A stretch of DNA of 64,000 bases. Origin: Devosia faecipullorum (lineage in GTDB: Bacteria > Pseudomonadota > Alphaproteobacteria > Rhizobiales > Devosiaceae). The stretch is taken from positions 257,501 to 321,500 of the forward strand of contig NZ_JACDXV010000002.1 of the NCBI RefSeq assembly GCF_015158295.1, read 5' to 3'. Below, piece after piece: positions 1-9,044 of the stretch. The notes under the pieces were generated by a model, which saw only the letters and a list, made by a program, of their open reading frames with translations, was not told where the DNA came from and did not search any database. Within the stretch, counting starts at the first letter, position 1. Each line of letters begins with the position of its first letter. The position numbers were made by a program, and so were the translations under genes.

Positions 1-170
1 GCCTATCGCCGGGCTGGGGTTTCGGCCCGGGTTTCACCAAACATATCGGCACTTTGGCTGTGCTATTGCGTGATCTGGCTGGTCCGCCCATCGAACTGCT
101 GCTGTAACTCGGCAAGGGGTATCTCGCCCTTGAGTGCCGCCAGCGCCACGTTCACCTTGAACGCCGTCCA
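1..170 (-). pseudogene. IS3-family orfA transposase remnant
   Basis: Read on the minus strand from about 170 down to 63, the sequence encodes FKVNVALAALKGE followed by PLAELQQQFDGRTSQITQ and then a stop. This is the N-terminal helix-turn-helix of IS3-family OrfA, whose usual form is FKAKVALAALKG...LAE..QQFDVHPNQITQWK. Beyond the stop the same frame still resembles the family (SADMFGET), so the stop looks like decay rather than a natural end. No initiator region and no terminal inverted repeat is visible, and the OrfB half would lie beyond the left edge. It marks an old transposition event at this boundary. Family assignment is by eye from a short motif; the frame and stop are seen directly. 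Confidence 0.6.
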
Positions 171-1275
171 GACTTTGCAAGGACGGTTTCAAATGATGTG
201 GTGCTGTTCCGATCAGGCGCGCTATCGTCGATCACGGTCAGCGATCCGATTGGCAGGTTAGTGTCGATGTCAAAACGGCCGACACAAAGGCTACGTTCGA
301 CATGGTGTCGGCCAGGAGGCTGCTGATCATTCACATCATCTCTCTTGCCTGCTTGCAGGTGCCGCCTCCGGCTCTTGGTGGGTGGGCCGGCACGTGCCTC
401 CACACCGACCAAGAGCGCGCCTCCAGGAGGCTCAGAGAGGCGGCCGCCGAAACGCAAAACCGGTTCCCTTTCGCCAGACGCTTGCCGCAACAGATCCAGC
501 GTCTCATGTATGATCCAGACGCTGACGTCATGGGGCTGAGCGAAGGCGCGAACGGTCTGGTCCCTGATGCTCTGCTGATCGGCGGTTTGCTTCCCGCCAA
601 CGACTTGACGTCGCGTCCTTCGAATTTAGCCACGGGAAGATGCTCATCACCGGTCGCTGTCCCATGATTCACTCCCTCCTGGGAGCAGCGTGGGAGACTG
701 TAAACGATGGGATCTATACCCCGCGACCAACCATCGTCAGCGCCGGACTGGGGGGCGGCATCTACCTCTCCGCTGCGCAAGGTGGTTATTTGATCGTGGT
801 AGTCGTTTGCGCGCCACTGAATGGATGACGACTACGGGGATCAATTCAATGGAAATTGAGCTCTGCCAATGGCGCGCAGATTCAGCGATTGGCTCAAGCT
901 GGTTGAGCGTCGGATTGCGCGTGCCGCTACCAAAAACTTAAAAGGTCGTAGAAAAGGTGTCGTTCTCTGCTTCGGCCGGTTTGGCCTGCGCGTTTTGCCT
1001 CGTGCGCTTTTTATTACGTACACGCGCTCTTACGGAGAGTTTGCACTCCGTGCGAGACTTTCCACCAGTCGATCTGTTTCAAATTATTGATAATGCTGCT
1101 GTTTTTATGAACTCAGATCAGCAGGTCGTTTGCCACAGGCCTTAGGCGGCCATGTGGCGTGAGTGTCTGGCTCTGGCAAGGAATTGAGCGTTTCGCATCC
1201 CTGGGTTGTCCCCTGGACCTCGGCCAGAGCGTGGGGGCGCCGGCGTGGTCATCCCGCCCGCCCGGCGAGGAAAGC
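171..1275. other. Region with no recognisable gene
   Basis: Several overlapping open frames occur here (for example minus-strand frames at 152-490 and 331-780), but none has a convincing ribosome-binding site, a recognisable motif or a consistent codon pattern. The part from about 840 to 1140 is less GC-rich than the rest and contains a 73-residue basic frame at 869-1090 with no family resemblance. Together with the IS3 fragment it looks like a degraded island edge. No tRNA, terminator or repeat was recognised. Confidence 0.5.
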
Positions 1276-1635
1276 TCAGTCCCCGACGAGGGCGAAAACC
1301 TGAATCTCGACGCGAATGTCGGGGGCAGCCATGCGCGCTTCGACGCAGGCGCGAGCCGGTGCGTTGCCGGGCGAAACCCACTTGTCCCATTCGCTGTTCA
1401 TCAGATCGAAATCGGCAATGTCACGCAGCCAGATATAGGCATGGGTGATCCGGCTCTTGTCTGTACCGCCGGCAGCCAGCAAGCGGTCGACCTTGGCCAG
1501 GACATCCCTGGTCTGGCCAGGCACGTCGAGGCTGCGATCATCGGGAACCTGGCCGGAAATGACCACAATGCGACCATTGGCGGGATAGGTTACGACCTGG
1601 CTCATGCGGGGGCCGGGCTGAATACGTTGAATCAT
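1276..1635 (-). CDS. RidA/YjgF family protein
   Basis: A 119-residue RidA-family protein. Archetypal members hydrolyse reactive enamines and imines released by PLP enzymes, but many divergent members act in catabolic pathways on other substrates. The family signature is near the C-terminus: PARACVEAR carries the conserved arginine that binds the substrate carboxylate, followed by IRVEIQVFALV. The ATG at 1635 is chosen because AGGAAAG lies five bases upstream; the frame could be extended to 1659 but without a site. It follows the DUF427 gene on the same strand and may belong to the adjoining transporter unit, although a terminator separates the two from the transporter. No specific substrate can be read from the sequence. 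Confidence 0.85.
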   Translation of the reverse strand: MIQRIQPGPRMSQVVTYPANGRIVVISGQVPDDRSLDVPGQTRDVLAKVDRLLAAGGTDKSRITHAYIWLRDIADFDLMNSEWDKWVSPGNAPARACVEARMAAPDIRVEIQVFALVGD

Positions 1636-1710
1636 TGTCTTTCCTAGCGACGATGGCAATCGGGAAACGGGGAATACGGCTCTTTGTCGAGTGCGTCCAG
1701 ACCGGAAGGG

Positions 1711-2088
1711 CTATTCCTCAATGGAGATGGAATCGACGCGGTCGGGATAGAAGGCCAATCGACCCTTGATCGGTGCGACGGCCTCATAGGGATTTTCATA
1801 GCTCCAGACCGCGTTGATCGCGCCCTCGCCGCCCATCGGGATGCTGTAATAGCTGGCGTCGCCCTTATAGGCACAATGGGTCTCATGGGTGCTTCGAACC
1901 AGCAGGTCCATCCTGACATCCTGGCGCGGAATATATTGCACCGGGCCGTATTTGCTTTCGCGCAGCGTCAAGGCGTTCCGCGTGTCGGCGATAACGACCC
2001 CATCCAGCATCACAACGACGCGGCCCGCGTTCTCCTCGATCGCGATCGGATGGTCGGGACCAGGAATCTTGACCAGCTTTTCGGCCAT
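1711..2088 (-). CDS. DUF427 domain protein
   Basis: A 125-residue protein matching the DUF427 family: a small all-beta domain with the motifs GVVIADT, ESKYGPVQYIPRQDV and HCAYKGDASYYS, then AVWSYENPYEAVAPIKGRLA near the end. The function of the family is unknown; members often neighbour small catabolic enzymes. The ATG at 2088 is preferred over an in-frame GTG at 2097 because GAGG lies eight bases upstream of the ATG and the GTG falls within that site. It precedes ridA-like 1276-1635 by 75 bases on the same strand. The rho-independent terminator at 2121-2153 lies just upstream, so this pair is probably transcribed separately or by readthrough. Confidence 0.8.
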   Translation of the reverse strand: MAEKLVKIPGPDHPIAIEENAGRVVVMLDGVVIADTRNALTLRESKYGPVQYIPRQDVRMDLLVRSTHETHCAYKGDASYYSIPMGGEGAINAVWSYENPYEAVAPIKGRLAFYPDRVDSISIEE

Positions 2089-2120
2089 TTCCAACACCTC
2101 AATTGCCGTGTGCCTATCGG

Positions 2121-2153
2121 AAAAGGCTCCTGCCGGCGCAGTCGGCAGGAGCC
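2121..2153 (-). terminator. Rho-independent terminator after the transporter operon
   Basis: A perfect 11-base-pair stem (GGCTCCTGCCG at 2125-2135 pairing with 2143-2153, loop of 7) is followed on the minus strand by TTTT. It lies 13 bases past the stop of the substrate-binding protein gene, so it ends the ABC-transporter unit before the DUF427 gene. Confidence 0.85.
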
Positions 2154-2166
2154 CGGGAATTAGCGG

Positions 2167-3720
2167 TCAGACCGCCTTGAAGTAGTTGAACTGCCAATTG
2201 TTGCCGTCGGGCAGGAAGGCGGGCTCCACCGAGCTGCGGTAGCCGAGGGCGAACACTTCATTGGTCAACCAGACCATGGAAGCCGTTTCATCCATAAGCT
2301 TTTGCAGTTCAATGATCTGCTGCACGCGGCTGTCGCGGTCGAGATTGCGGCCGCTTTCTTCCTGGATACGAGCAAATTCCGGGCTGTCCCAACGCTGCCA
2401 GTTCCAGTCGCCGATCTGGTTGGGCAGGAACCAGCGGGCATTGTAGGTCGGGTCTGGATTGGCATTGAAGCGCAGGATGAACAGTTCGAGCTGTTCCCCC
2501 GATTCCGCCTTGCCAGACGACCAGAAGGTGCCGGCCTCACGCTGATCGATTTCGACATTGATGCCCACCTCTGCCAGAAGAGCCTGGGCGACCAGGGCCA
2601 TGTTCTGGAAGGCCGGCTCGTTGAGAATGGTGAGCTTGAGCGTCATGGGCATCGTGACGCCGGACGAGGCCAGCAGCTGGCGCGCTTCCTCGACATTGCG
2701 CTCATAGACCGGGGCGTCGGCCCAGTGACCGAGCAGACCCGGCGGCAACATGGTATTGAGACGCTGGGCATTGCCCTGATAACCCGCCAAAACCATCTGC
2801 TCGACATCGAGGGCGGCACGGATCGCCTGGCGCACTGCCAGATTGTCGAGCGGCGCCTTCTGCATGTTCATGCCAAGCCAGACAAAGCGCTGGCCCGGGC
2901 GCTTGTCCACCACGACACCCTCGATGCCGGCCAGTTCATCGGCGGAATCGACGGACAGTTCGGTGAACTGGATTTCGTCAGCCCGCAGCGCCAGTTCGGC
3001 AGTTTTCTGGTTGGCGATATAGACCAGGTTGCAGGTTTCGAAATCCGGCGTATAGGCGGTGAATTCGGGGTTGCGCTTCAGGGTTACACCACGGTGCTCC
3101 TCAAACGCGGACACCATATAGGGGCCCGAACCGATCGGCCTGCGGCTATGTTCAGTTCCCAGTTCGGTTACGGCCTTGCGCGACTGGATAACGCCCGATG
3201 TGCCGGCCAGCACCACTTCCCAGAGGCTGGGCGAGGGCGTGGACAGGATCAGGCTGCCCGAATAGGTGTCATGCACCTGCACTTCTACCAGTGCTGCCCA
3301 GTCCTGCTTGTAGCTCGACACCCTTCCGTCCGCGTCGGGCGTATTGTACCGCTCGAACGAGAACTTGACGTCATCAGCGGTCATTTCACCGAAACCTTCG
3401 GTGAACATCTGACCCTTTTTGAGCGTGAAGTCGATCTGGAGCGGGGAAACTTGTTCGATGGTCTCGGCCGCGTCCAGCTCATATTCATAGGAGTTCGGCA
3501 CATAGGTGACGAGGCGCTGGAACACCGAGCGGATGATATTGCTGTCGGTGGTGCCCGTCATGAACGGGGGGTCGAGGTTCTGGACTTCGCGGCTGATGCG
3601 AACGGAAAGGCTCCGCTGCTCCTGCGCCCAGACCGGGCCGCCGGGCAGCATCGCGGCGCCGGCAACGCCTGCAAGACCGGCAAGAATGGATCGGCGGGTA
3701 AAGGTTGTGCTCGTTAACAT
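2167..3720 (-). CDS. Dpp-type ABC transporter substrate-binding protein
   Basis: A 517-residue periplasmic solute-binding protein of the SBP_bac_5 (DppA/OppA) family. The N-terminus has a twin-arginine-like signal: TRRSILAGLAGVAG followed by a hydrophobic stretch and a cleavage site near PVWAQE. Family features include LDPPFMTGT near the mature start, the TADDVKFSFER block and the RPIGSGPYMV block. The ATG at 3720 is preceded by GGAAG; an upstream extension to 3786 lacks a site. It is the last gene of a five-gene transporter unit (permeases 7524-5699, ATPases 5706-3752), and a terminator follows directly. The family carries peptides, opines and amino-acid derivatives; the shared upstream element at 7637-7662 links it to the ergothioneine-type genes, so a betaine or histidine derivative is a reasonable guess. 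Confidence 0.9.
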   Translation of the reverse strand: MLTSTTFTRRSILAGLAGVAGAAMLPGGPVWAQEQRSLSVRISREVQNLDPPFMTGTTDSNIIRSVFQRLVTYVPNSYEYELDAAETIEQVSPLQIDFTLKKGQMFTEGFGEMTADDVKFSFERYNTPDADGRVSSYKQDWAALVEVQVHDTYSGSLILSTPSPSLWEVVLAGTSGVIQSRKAVTELGTEHSRRPIGSGPYMVSAFEEHRGVTLKRNPEFTAYTPDFETCNLVYIANQKTAELALRADEIQFTELSVDSADELAGIEGVVVDKRPGQRFVWLGMNMQKAPLDNLAVRQAIRAALDVEQMVLAGYQGNAQRLNTMLPPGLLGHWADAPVYERNVEEARQLLASSGVTMPMTLKLTILNEPAFQNMALVAQALLAEVGINVEIDQREAGTFWSSGKAESGEQLELFILRFNANPDPTYNARWFLPNQIGDWNWQRWDSPEFARIQEESGRNLDRDSRVQQIIELQKLMDETASMVWLTNEVFALGYRSSVEPAFLPDGNNWQFNYFKAV

Positions 3721-3751
3721 ATCTAGGCTTCCATGATGTGGTGTCAGTGGT

Positions 3752-4734
3752 CTAGTCGGCAGAGCCCCCGGCCTGCTGATGCGCACTCGTAAGCGCGAGG
3801 GAATAGGGGAAATGGCATCGCACGAGCGAGCCGCTATCCGTTTTGGTCAATTCCGGCATGGTCTGGGCGCAGGCGGGCTGAGCCACGGGACAACGCGTAT
3901 GAAAGCGACACCCCTTGGGCGGATTGGCATTGCTCGGTATCTCGCCCTGCAGGATGATTGGATTGGCGGCACCACCCGCCGACAGCAGCGGATTGGTCGA
4001 TAGCAGGGTGGTGGAATAGGGATGGGCCGGCCGCTGGAATAGCGCTGCAGTCGGCGCGTCTTCAACGATCTGGCCGAGATACATGACGATCGTGCGGCGT
4101 GTGACGCGCTTGATCACATGCAGATTGTGGCTGACCATGATGAAGGTTAGGTTCATCTCGCGCTGGAGTTCCAGCAACAGATTGAGCAGTTCGCCCTGGA
4201 CGGACACGTCCAAACCCGCTGTCGGTTCGTCCGCCACCAGCACCGAAGGGCGCAGGAGCAGAGCACGGATCACTCCGACCCGGCGTGCCTGGCCGCCCGA
4301 AATTTCATGCGGATAGCGATCAAGGATAGATTTGGGCAGGCGCAGGCGTTCCAGCAAGGCCAGGATTCGCGCCTCGGTTTCCTGCCGGTCCAGGCTGTGA
4401 ATGGCCACCGCTTCCCGCATCAGACTGCCGATGGTCATGCGGGGCGAAAGCGTTGCCACCGCGTCCTGCATCAGCATCTGTATTTGCCGCCGAAATGCCT
4501 TGGCATCGGTCTTGAGCGCAGCGGTTACCGACTGTCCCTCGACGGAAACGGCGCCATCGGTGGGGCGGGTCAGGCCGACCAGAAGGCGGCAGAGCGTGCT
4601 CTTGCCCGAGCCCGATTCGCCGACGACGCCGACAGTCTCTCCCGTCCCGATCTCCAAAGAAACGCCGTCGAGCGCCCGAACCACATCGAGATAGACCACG
4701 CTTGCCTTGTCCAGGCTGACGGAGGGGCGGGAGG

Positions 4735-4738
<4 letters not shown>
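3752..4738 (-). CDS. Dpp/Opp-type ABC transporter ATP-binding protein (DppF-like)
   Basis: A 328-residue ATPase that powers the importer encoded by its neighbours. Walker A is at residues 40-47 (GESGSGKS), the signature is ISGGQARR, and Walker B is VLVADEPTAGLD. The C-terminal oligopeptide/dipeptide extension (PTAALFQRPAHPYSTTLL, then a CRFHTRCP cysteine motif) places it in the OppF/DppF subgroup. The start at 4738 overlaps the stop of the upstream ATPase gene by four bases (ATGA), so the two are translationally coupled; the longer open frame to 5194 is only a shadow of that gene. Acts at the cytoplasmic face of the inner membrane with the 4735-5706 ATPase as the second nucleotide-binding subunit. 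Confidence 0.92.
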
Positions 4739-5698
<960 letters not shown>

Positions 5699-5706
<8 letters not shown>

Positions 5707-6571
5707 GCTTTCCTCCTCGCTGCGATCTGGGATCGATGGCGTGGCGCAGCGCTTCACCCAGCATGGTGAAGGCCAGGGTCGCAATCGCCAGCGCCCCGCT
5801 AGCAATCAGCACCGGCATCACGGATTTGGACATGTTCTGATAGCCGTCCTGCAACAATCCGCCCCAACTGGCCAAGGGTGGACGCAGGCCCAGCCCGAGG
5901 AAAGAAAGGCTTGCCTCGATGGCAATCACGATCGGAATATCGAGCGAGGCGATCACGACCAGCGGCGCCAGGATATTGGGCACGATATGGAAGAACAGGA
6001 TGCGCAATTGGGAGGCGCCGAAAACCATTTCGGCCTCGATATAGGGTTCGTTCTTGACCGAGAGCACCTGCGCCCGCGCCACGCGGCCATAGTGAGGGAC
6101 CAGACTGGTGGCGATGACCACGACCAGCATGGGCAGGGACGAACCGAGCACTGCAACCGCGGCCATGGCCAATATGACGCTGGGAAAGGATGACACGGAA
6201 TCGAAGGCGATCAGAATGATGCGTTCGACCGGCCCGGGGACATAGGCCGAAAGAATGCCCAGTGCCATGCCGGCCGCCAACGCAATCCCGATCACCGACA
6301 GGGCAACGACGATGGCCACCTGCGTGCCAAAAATCTGTCGGCTCAGCAGGTCGCGTCCCAATTGGTCCGTGCCCAGCCAATGTTCAGGCGACATGCCGGC
6401 GAGGCGGTTGACGACGTCGAGCTTGTTGGGGTCGTAAGGAGCCAGAACGGGTGCAAAGATCGCCACCAACAGGATCAGCGACACCAGCACCAGACCGATG
6501 GCGCCGCTTGGATAGCGCGCCGTTTGGCGCAGCGTTTTAAGAAGGATGGAAATAGCTCTCATCTTGCTCAC
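5699..6571 (-). CDS. Dpp-type ABC transporter permease (DppC-like)
   Basis: A 290-residue inner-membrane permease. An N-terminal membrane segment (IGLVLVSLILLVAIFAPVLAP) precedes the DppC-type motif DPNKLDVVNRL and the HWLGTDQLGRD block; the EAA loop that contacts the ATPase is EASLSFLGLGLRPPLASWG. The GTG at 6571 overlaps the stop of the preceding permease gene (GTGA); an ATG nine bases further in, behind GGTGAG, is an equally good start. It pairs with the 6568-7524 permease to form the membrane channel. Confidence 0.9.
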
Positions 6572-7524
6572 CGCCTGTTGTGCTGAATACGAGGGTCGAA
6601 CAGAGAATAGCTAAGCTCCGTCAGTAGGTTGACCACGACGAAGATCACCACGACGACGAAAACCGCACCTTGCAGAACCGAGAAATTGCGTGCCTGCAGG
6701 GCATCGTAAAGCACGCTGCCCAGGCCCTGTCGGGCAAAGATGATCTCGATCAGCACCGCGCCGCCCAGCATGCGCCCAAAGCCCATGCCGATGATCGCCA
6801 GAGTGGGGATGACGGCGTTCTTGAGGGCATATTTGTAGTGGACCAGGTTTTCCCGCAGGCCGTAGGCCCGGGCAGTGCGTATGTAATTCTGTCCCAGCGC
6901 TTCGAGCATCGAGGTGCGCACCAGCCGGGCGATCAGACCGATCCAGCCCAAGGCCAGCGCTACCGTCGGCAAGATCATCCGCACAAGCTGGTCGGCCAGG
7001 CTGGCATTGTCGGAAACGCCCAGCACCGGCAACCAATTGAGCCAGACTGAAAAGACGACAAGCAGGAAAATACCGAGGATGAAGCTGGGGACGGAGACGA
7101 AAACCACCGAGATCATGGCCATCAGCGTGTCGCCGACCGATCCGCGATGCACCGCCCCGTAGACGCCGGCCGGAATGCCGATGAGGCAGGCCAGCCCCAT
7201 GGCCGCGAAGGCCAGCGCGAATGTATGCGGCAAGGCAGCCCAGACGATCGCATTGACGCTCCGGCCCGAAATGACATCGGTGCCCAGATTGCCCATCGCT
7301 ACCTGGGTGAAGAAGCGCCAGAGACGAACAGGAATAGGCTGATCGAGTCCCATTTCGACAATGAAGCGCTGGGCATATTCCGGAGTCGCCAGGGGGCCGA
7401 GCAAAGCCGTCGCGGGATCGCCCGGCACCATGTCCAGCAAGACGACGATGACCAGCATCGCCCCGAAGACCGACATGGCGGCAGTCAGAATGCGATTGAA
7501 GACGTAGTTTTCAAGTAACCGCAT
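6568..7524 (-). CDS. Dpp-type ABC transporter permease (DppB-like)
   Basis: A 318-residue inner-membrane permease, first gene of the transporter unit. It shows the DppB pattern: an N-terminal helix (ILTAAMSVFGAMLVIVVLLD), VPGDPATALLG, a PHTFALAFAAMGLACLIGI segment, and an EAA loop near RTARAYGLRENLVHYKYALKNA. The order B-C-D-F-A with overlaps of 4-8 bases between most genes indicates one transcript reading leftwards. The 274-base space upstream (7525-7798) carries no gene, but it contains the element at 7637-7662 that is shared with the lyase and hydratase operons. Confidence 0.92.
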   Translation of the reverse strand: MRLLENYVFNRILTAAMSVFGAMLVIVVLLDMVPGDPATALLGPLATPEYAQRFIVEMGLDQPIPVRLWRFFTQVAMGNLGTDVISGRSVNAIVWAALPHTFALAFAAMGLACLIGIPAGVYGAVHRGSVGDTLMAMISVVFVSVPSFILGIFLLVVFSVWLNWLPVLGVSDNASLADQLVRMILPTVALALGWIGLIARLVRTSMLEALGQNYIRTARAYGLRENLVHYKYALKNAVIPTLAIIGMGFGRMLGGAVLIEIIFARQGLGSVLYDALQARNFSVLQGAVFVVVVIFVVVNLLTELSYSLFDPRIQHNRR

Positions 7525-7636
7525 TAGTCAGCCCCTTCCGTTCGCAGCATCCGACACGCAACACAGAGCCCTTCGTTTTCCACCGGCCCGGAAGGCAGTA
7601 GCATAATGGGATGATAGCGCGGCACTCGCTGTGGGT

Positions 7637-7662
7637 GATATCCCAAATCCGGAACACTGTAT
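7637..7662 (-). promoter_or_regulatory. Candidate regulon element, copy A
   Basis: On the plus strand the site starts GATATCC; positions 9 (A), 14 (C), 18-19 (AC) and 25-26 (AT) also match the copies at 10657 and 18306. It lies about 113 bases upstream of the transporter's first start codon. The identical spacing at three operons suggests a common regulator, most simply the LysR-type protein encoded at 10707-11900. Seen by eye; statistical support was not computed. Confidence 0.5.
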
Positions 7663-7798
7663 CTCAAAAATCCTGGCCTGATCAAAAAACAAGCAATGTA
7701 TTCAGGGCCTTGCGCTATTGCCGAGCCGCCTGGCCGAACCGAGCGTCCCGATAGAATGGCAATTGCCGGCCGAAGCCATTGCGTAGGGGTGTGGCCGC

Positions 7799-9016
7799 TC
7801 AGCGTTGCGCGGGCGGGTGGCGCCTGGCGAGCGCGATACCGACGATGGAGCAGAGCGTGCCCCCGGCAATGAAAGTTGATGGCATGCCCAGAAAGTCGCC
7901 CGCAAGGCCGACAATGAGCGAGCCGAGCGGCACGATCCCGAGCAGCGTCATGGCATACATGGCCATGATCCGGCCACGCAGGGCCGGCGGCGTGAAATGC
8001 TGCAAAAGTGTATTGGATGAAAGGTTCTGCGACAGAATGGCGAGGCCCAGCGGCAGCGCCAGAAGCGCAGTTACCCAGTAGATGTCCGAAAATCCCATGC
8101 CGATCAGCACCAGCCCCAAGACCAGCGTCGACCAGGCTGGAAAGACTTCGAGCTGGTCGACCCGGTCCCGCATGGCGAGCACCAGGCCGGCAAGCAAGGC
8201 GCCAAGACCCGTAAGGCTCATCAATAGCCCCGCCGCATCCGCTTGCTGGCCCAGCATCTCGCGCACCAGCACCGGCAGGAAGTAGAAATAGGGCACCGAG
8301 CAGAAACTGCAGGTGGCGACCAGCACCAATAATCGTCCCATTTCGGGGTGCAGGCGCAGGAAGGCAAAGCCCTCTGCAATATCGGCAAGAAAGCTCGTGT
8401 TCGCCCGGTGCTGGCGCGGCGGCAGGCGCATGCGAAACAACACGACAAGCATAGGAAGGTAGGCCAGCGCCTTGAGCAAGAAGCACCAGCTCTCGCCCGC
8501 CAGCGCCACCACACTGCCGCCGATGGCGGGGCCAATGAGCCGAGCCAGATTGAACAGCATGGAATTGAGCGCGATGGCATTGCCAAGATCGTCCAGGCCG
8601 ACCAGTTCGGCCACGAAGACCTGCCTTGCCGGATTATCGAAAGCCGCAAGAACGCCAAGGCCCAGTGTAATTATCACCAGCAGGTCAATGCTGATCGTGT
8701 CGGTGAATGTGAAAACGATCAGGGCGCCGACCAGCAACACATAGCCGAGCTGCAGAGCCAACAGCAGTCGCCGCAGGTTCACCCGGTCAATGATGGCCCC
8801 GGTAAAAGGAGTCAGTAGCAGCGTCGGACCCAGCTCGCATGCAGCCAGCACGCCCAGCATCCAGGGCGAGCCGCTCAACCGCCACATCAACCAGCCCAGC
8901 GCGATGGAATGTATCCAGGTCCCGATCAGCAGCGGCACCTGCGCAAGAAAAAACCGCCGATATTCGGGATGGCTCAGAGCGCGGCTCCCTGATGCCCAAC
9001 GATTGTTTCGGCTCAC
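7799..9016 (-). CDS. MFS transporter (EntS-like, MFS_3 type)
   Basis: A roughly 405-residue major-facilitator protein with alternating hydrophobic helices throughout, an SHPEYRRFFLAQ opening typical of the EntS-like subgroup, a loop-2/3 motif GAIIDRVNLRRLL, and FDNPARQVFVAELV. Subgroup members are usually drug or siderophore exporters, so export of a pathway by-product is as possible as substrate uptake. The start is uncertain: GTG at 9016 has AGGT six bases upstream and avoids overlap, while TTG at 9091 would overlap the lyase gene by 47 bases. It is the second gene after the lyase (stop at 9045) on the same strand, so the two are probably co-transcribed. The substrate is not evident from the sequence. 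Confidence 0.85.
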   Translation of the reverse strand: MSRNNRWASGSRALSHPEYRRFFLAQVPLLIGTWIHSIALGWLMWRLSGSPWMLGVLAACELGPTLLLTPFTGAIIDRVNLRRLLLALQLGYVLLVGALIVFTFTDTISIDLLVIITLGLGVLAAFDNPARQVFVAELVGLDDLGNAIALNSMLFNLARLIGPAIGGSVVALAGESWCFLLKALAYLPMLVVLFRMRLPPRQHRANTSFLADIAEGFAFLRLHPEMGRLLVLVATCSFCSVPYFYFLPVLVREMLGQQADAAGLLMSLTGLGALLAGLVLAMRDRVDQLEVFPAWSTLVLGLVLIGMGFSDIYWVTALLALPLGLAILSQNLSSNTLLQHFTPPALRGRIMAMYAMTLLGIVPLGSLIVGLAGDFLGMPSTFIAGGTLCSIVGIALARRHPPAQR

Positions 9017-9044
9017 CCTCAGACCTGTTATCCCAAGTCCCGCC

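Noticed and set aside
152-780. Minus-strand open frames at 152-490 and 331-780
   Set aside because: They overlap in different frames, have no ribosome-binding site or family motif, and look like chance openings in GC-rich DNA.
869-1090. Small basic 73-residue frame
   Set aside because: No recognisable motif, no good upstream site, no operon context.
2302-3717. Long plus-strand open frame of 471 codons opposite the first binding-protein gene
   Set aside because: Antisense shadow of a clear SBP_bac_5 gene; no matching family, typical of high-GC third-position effects.
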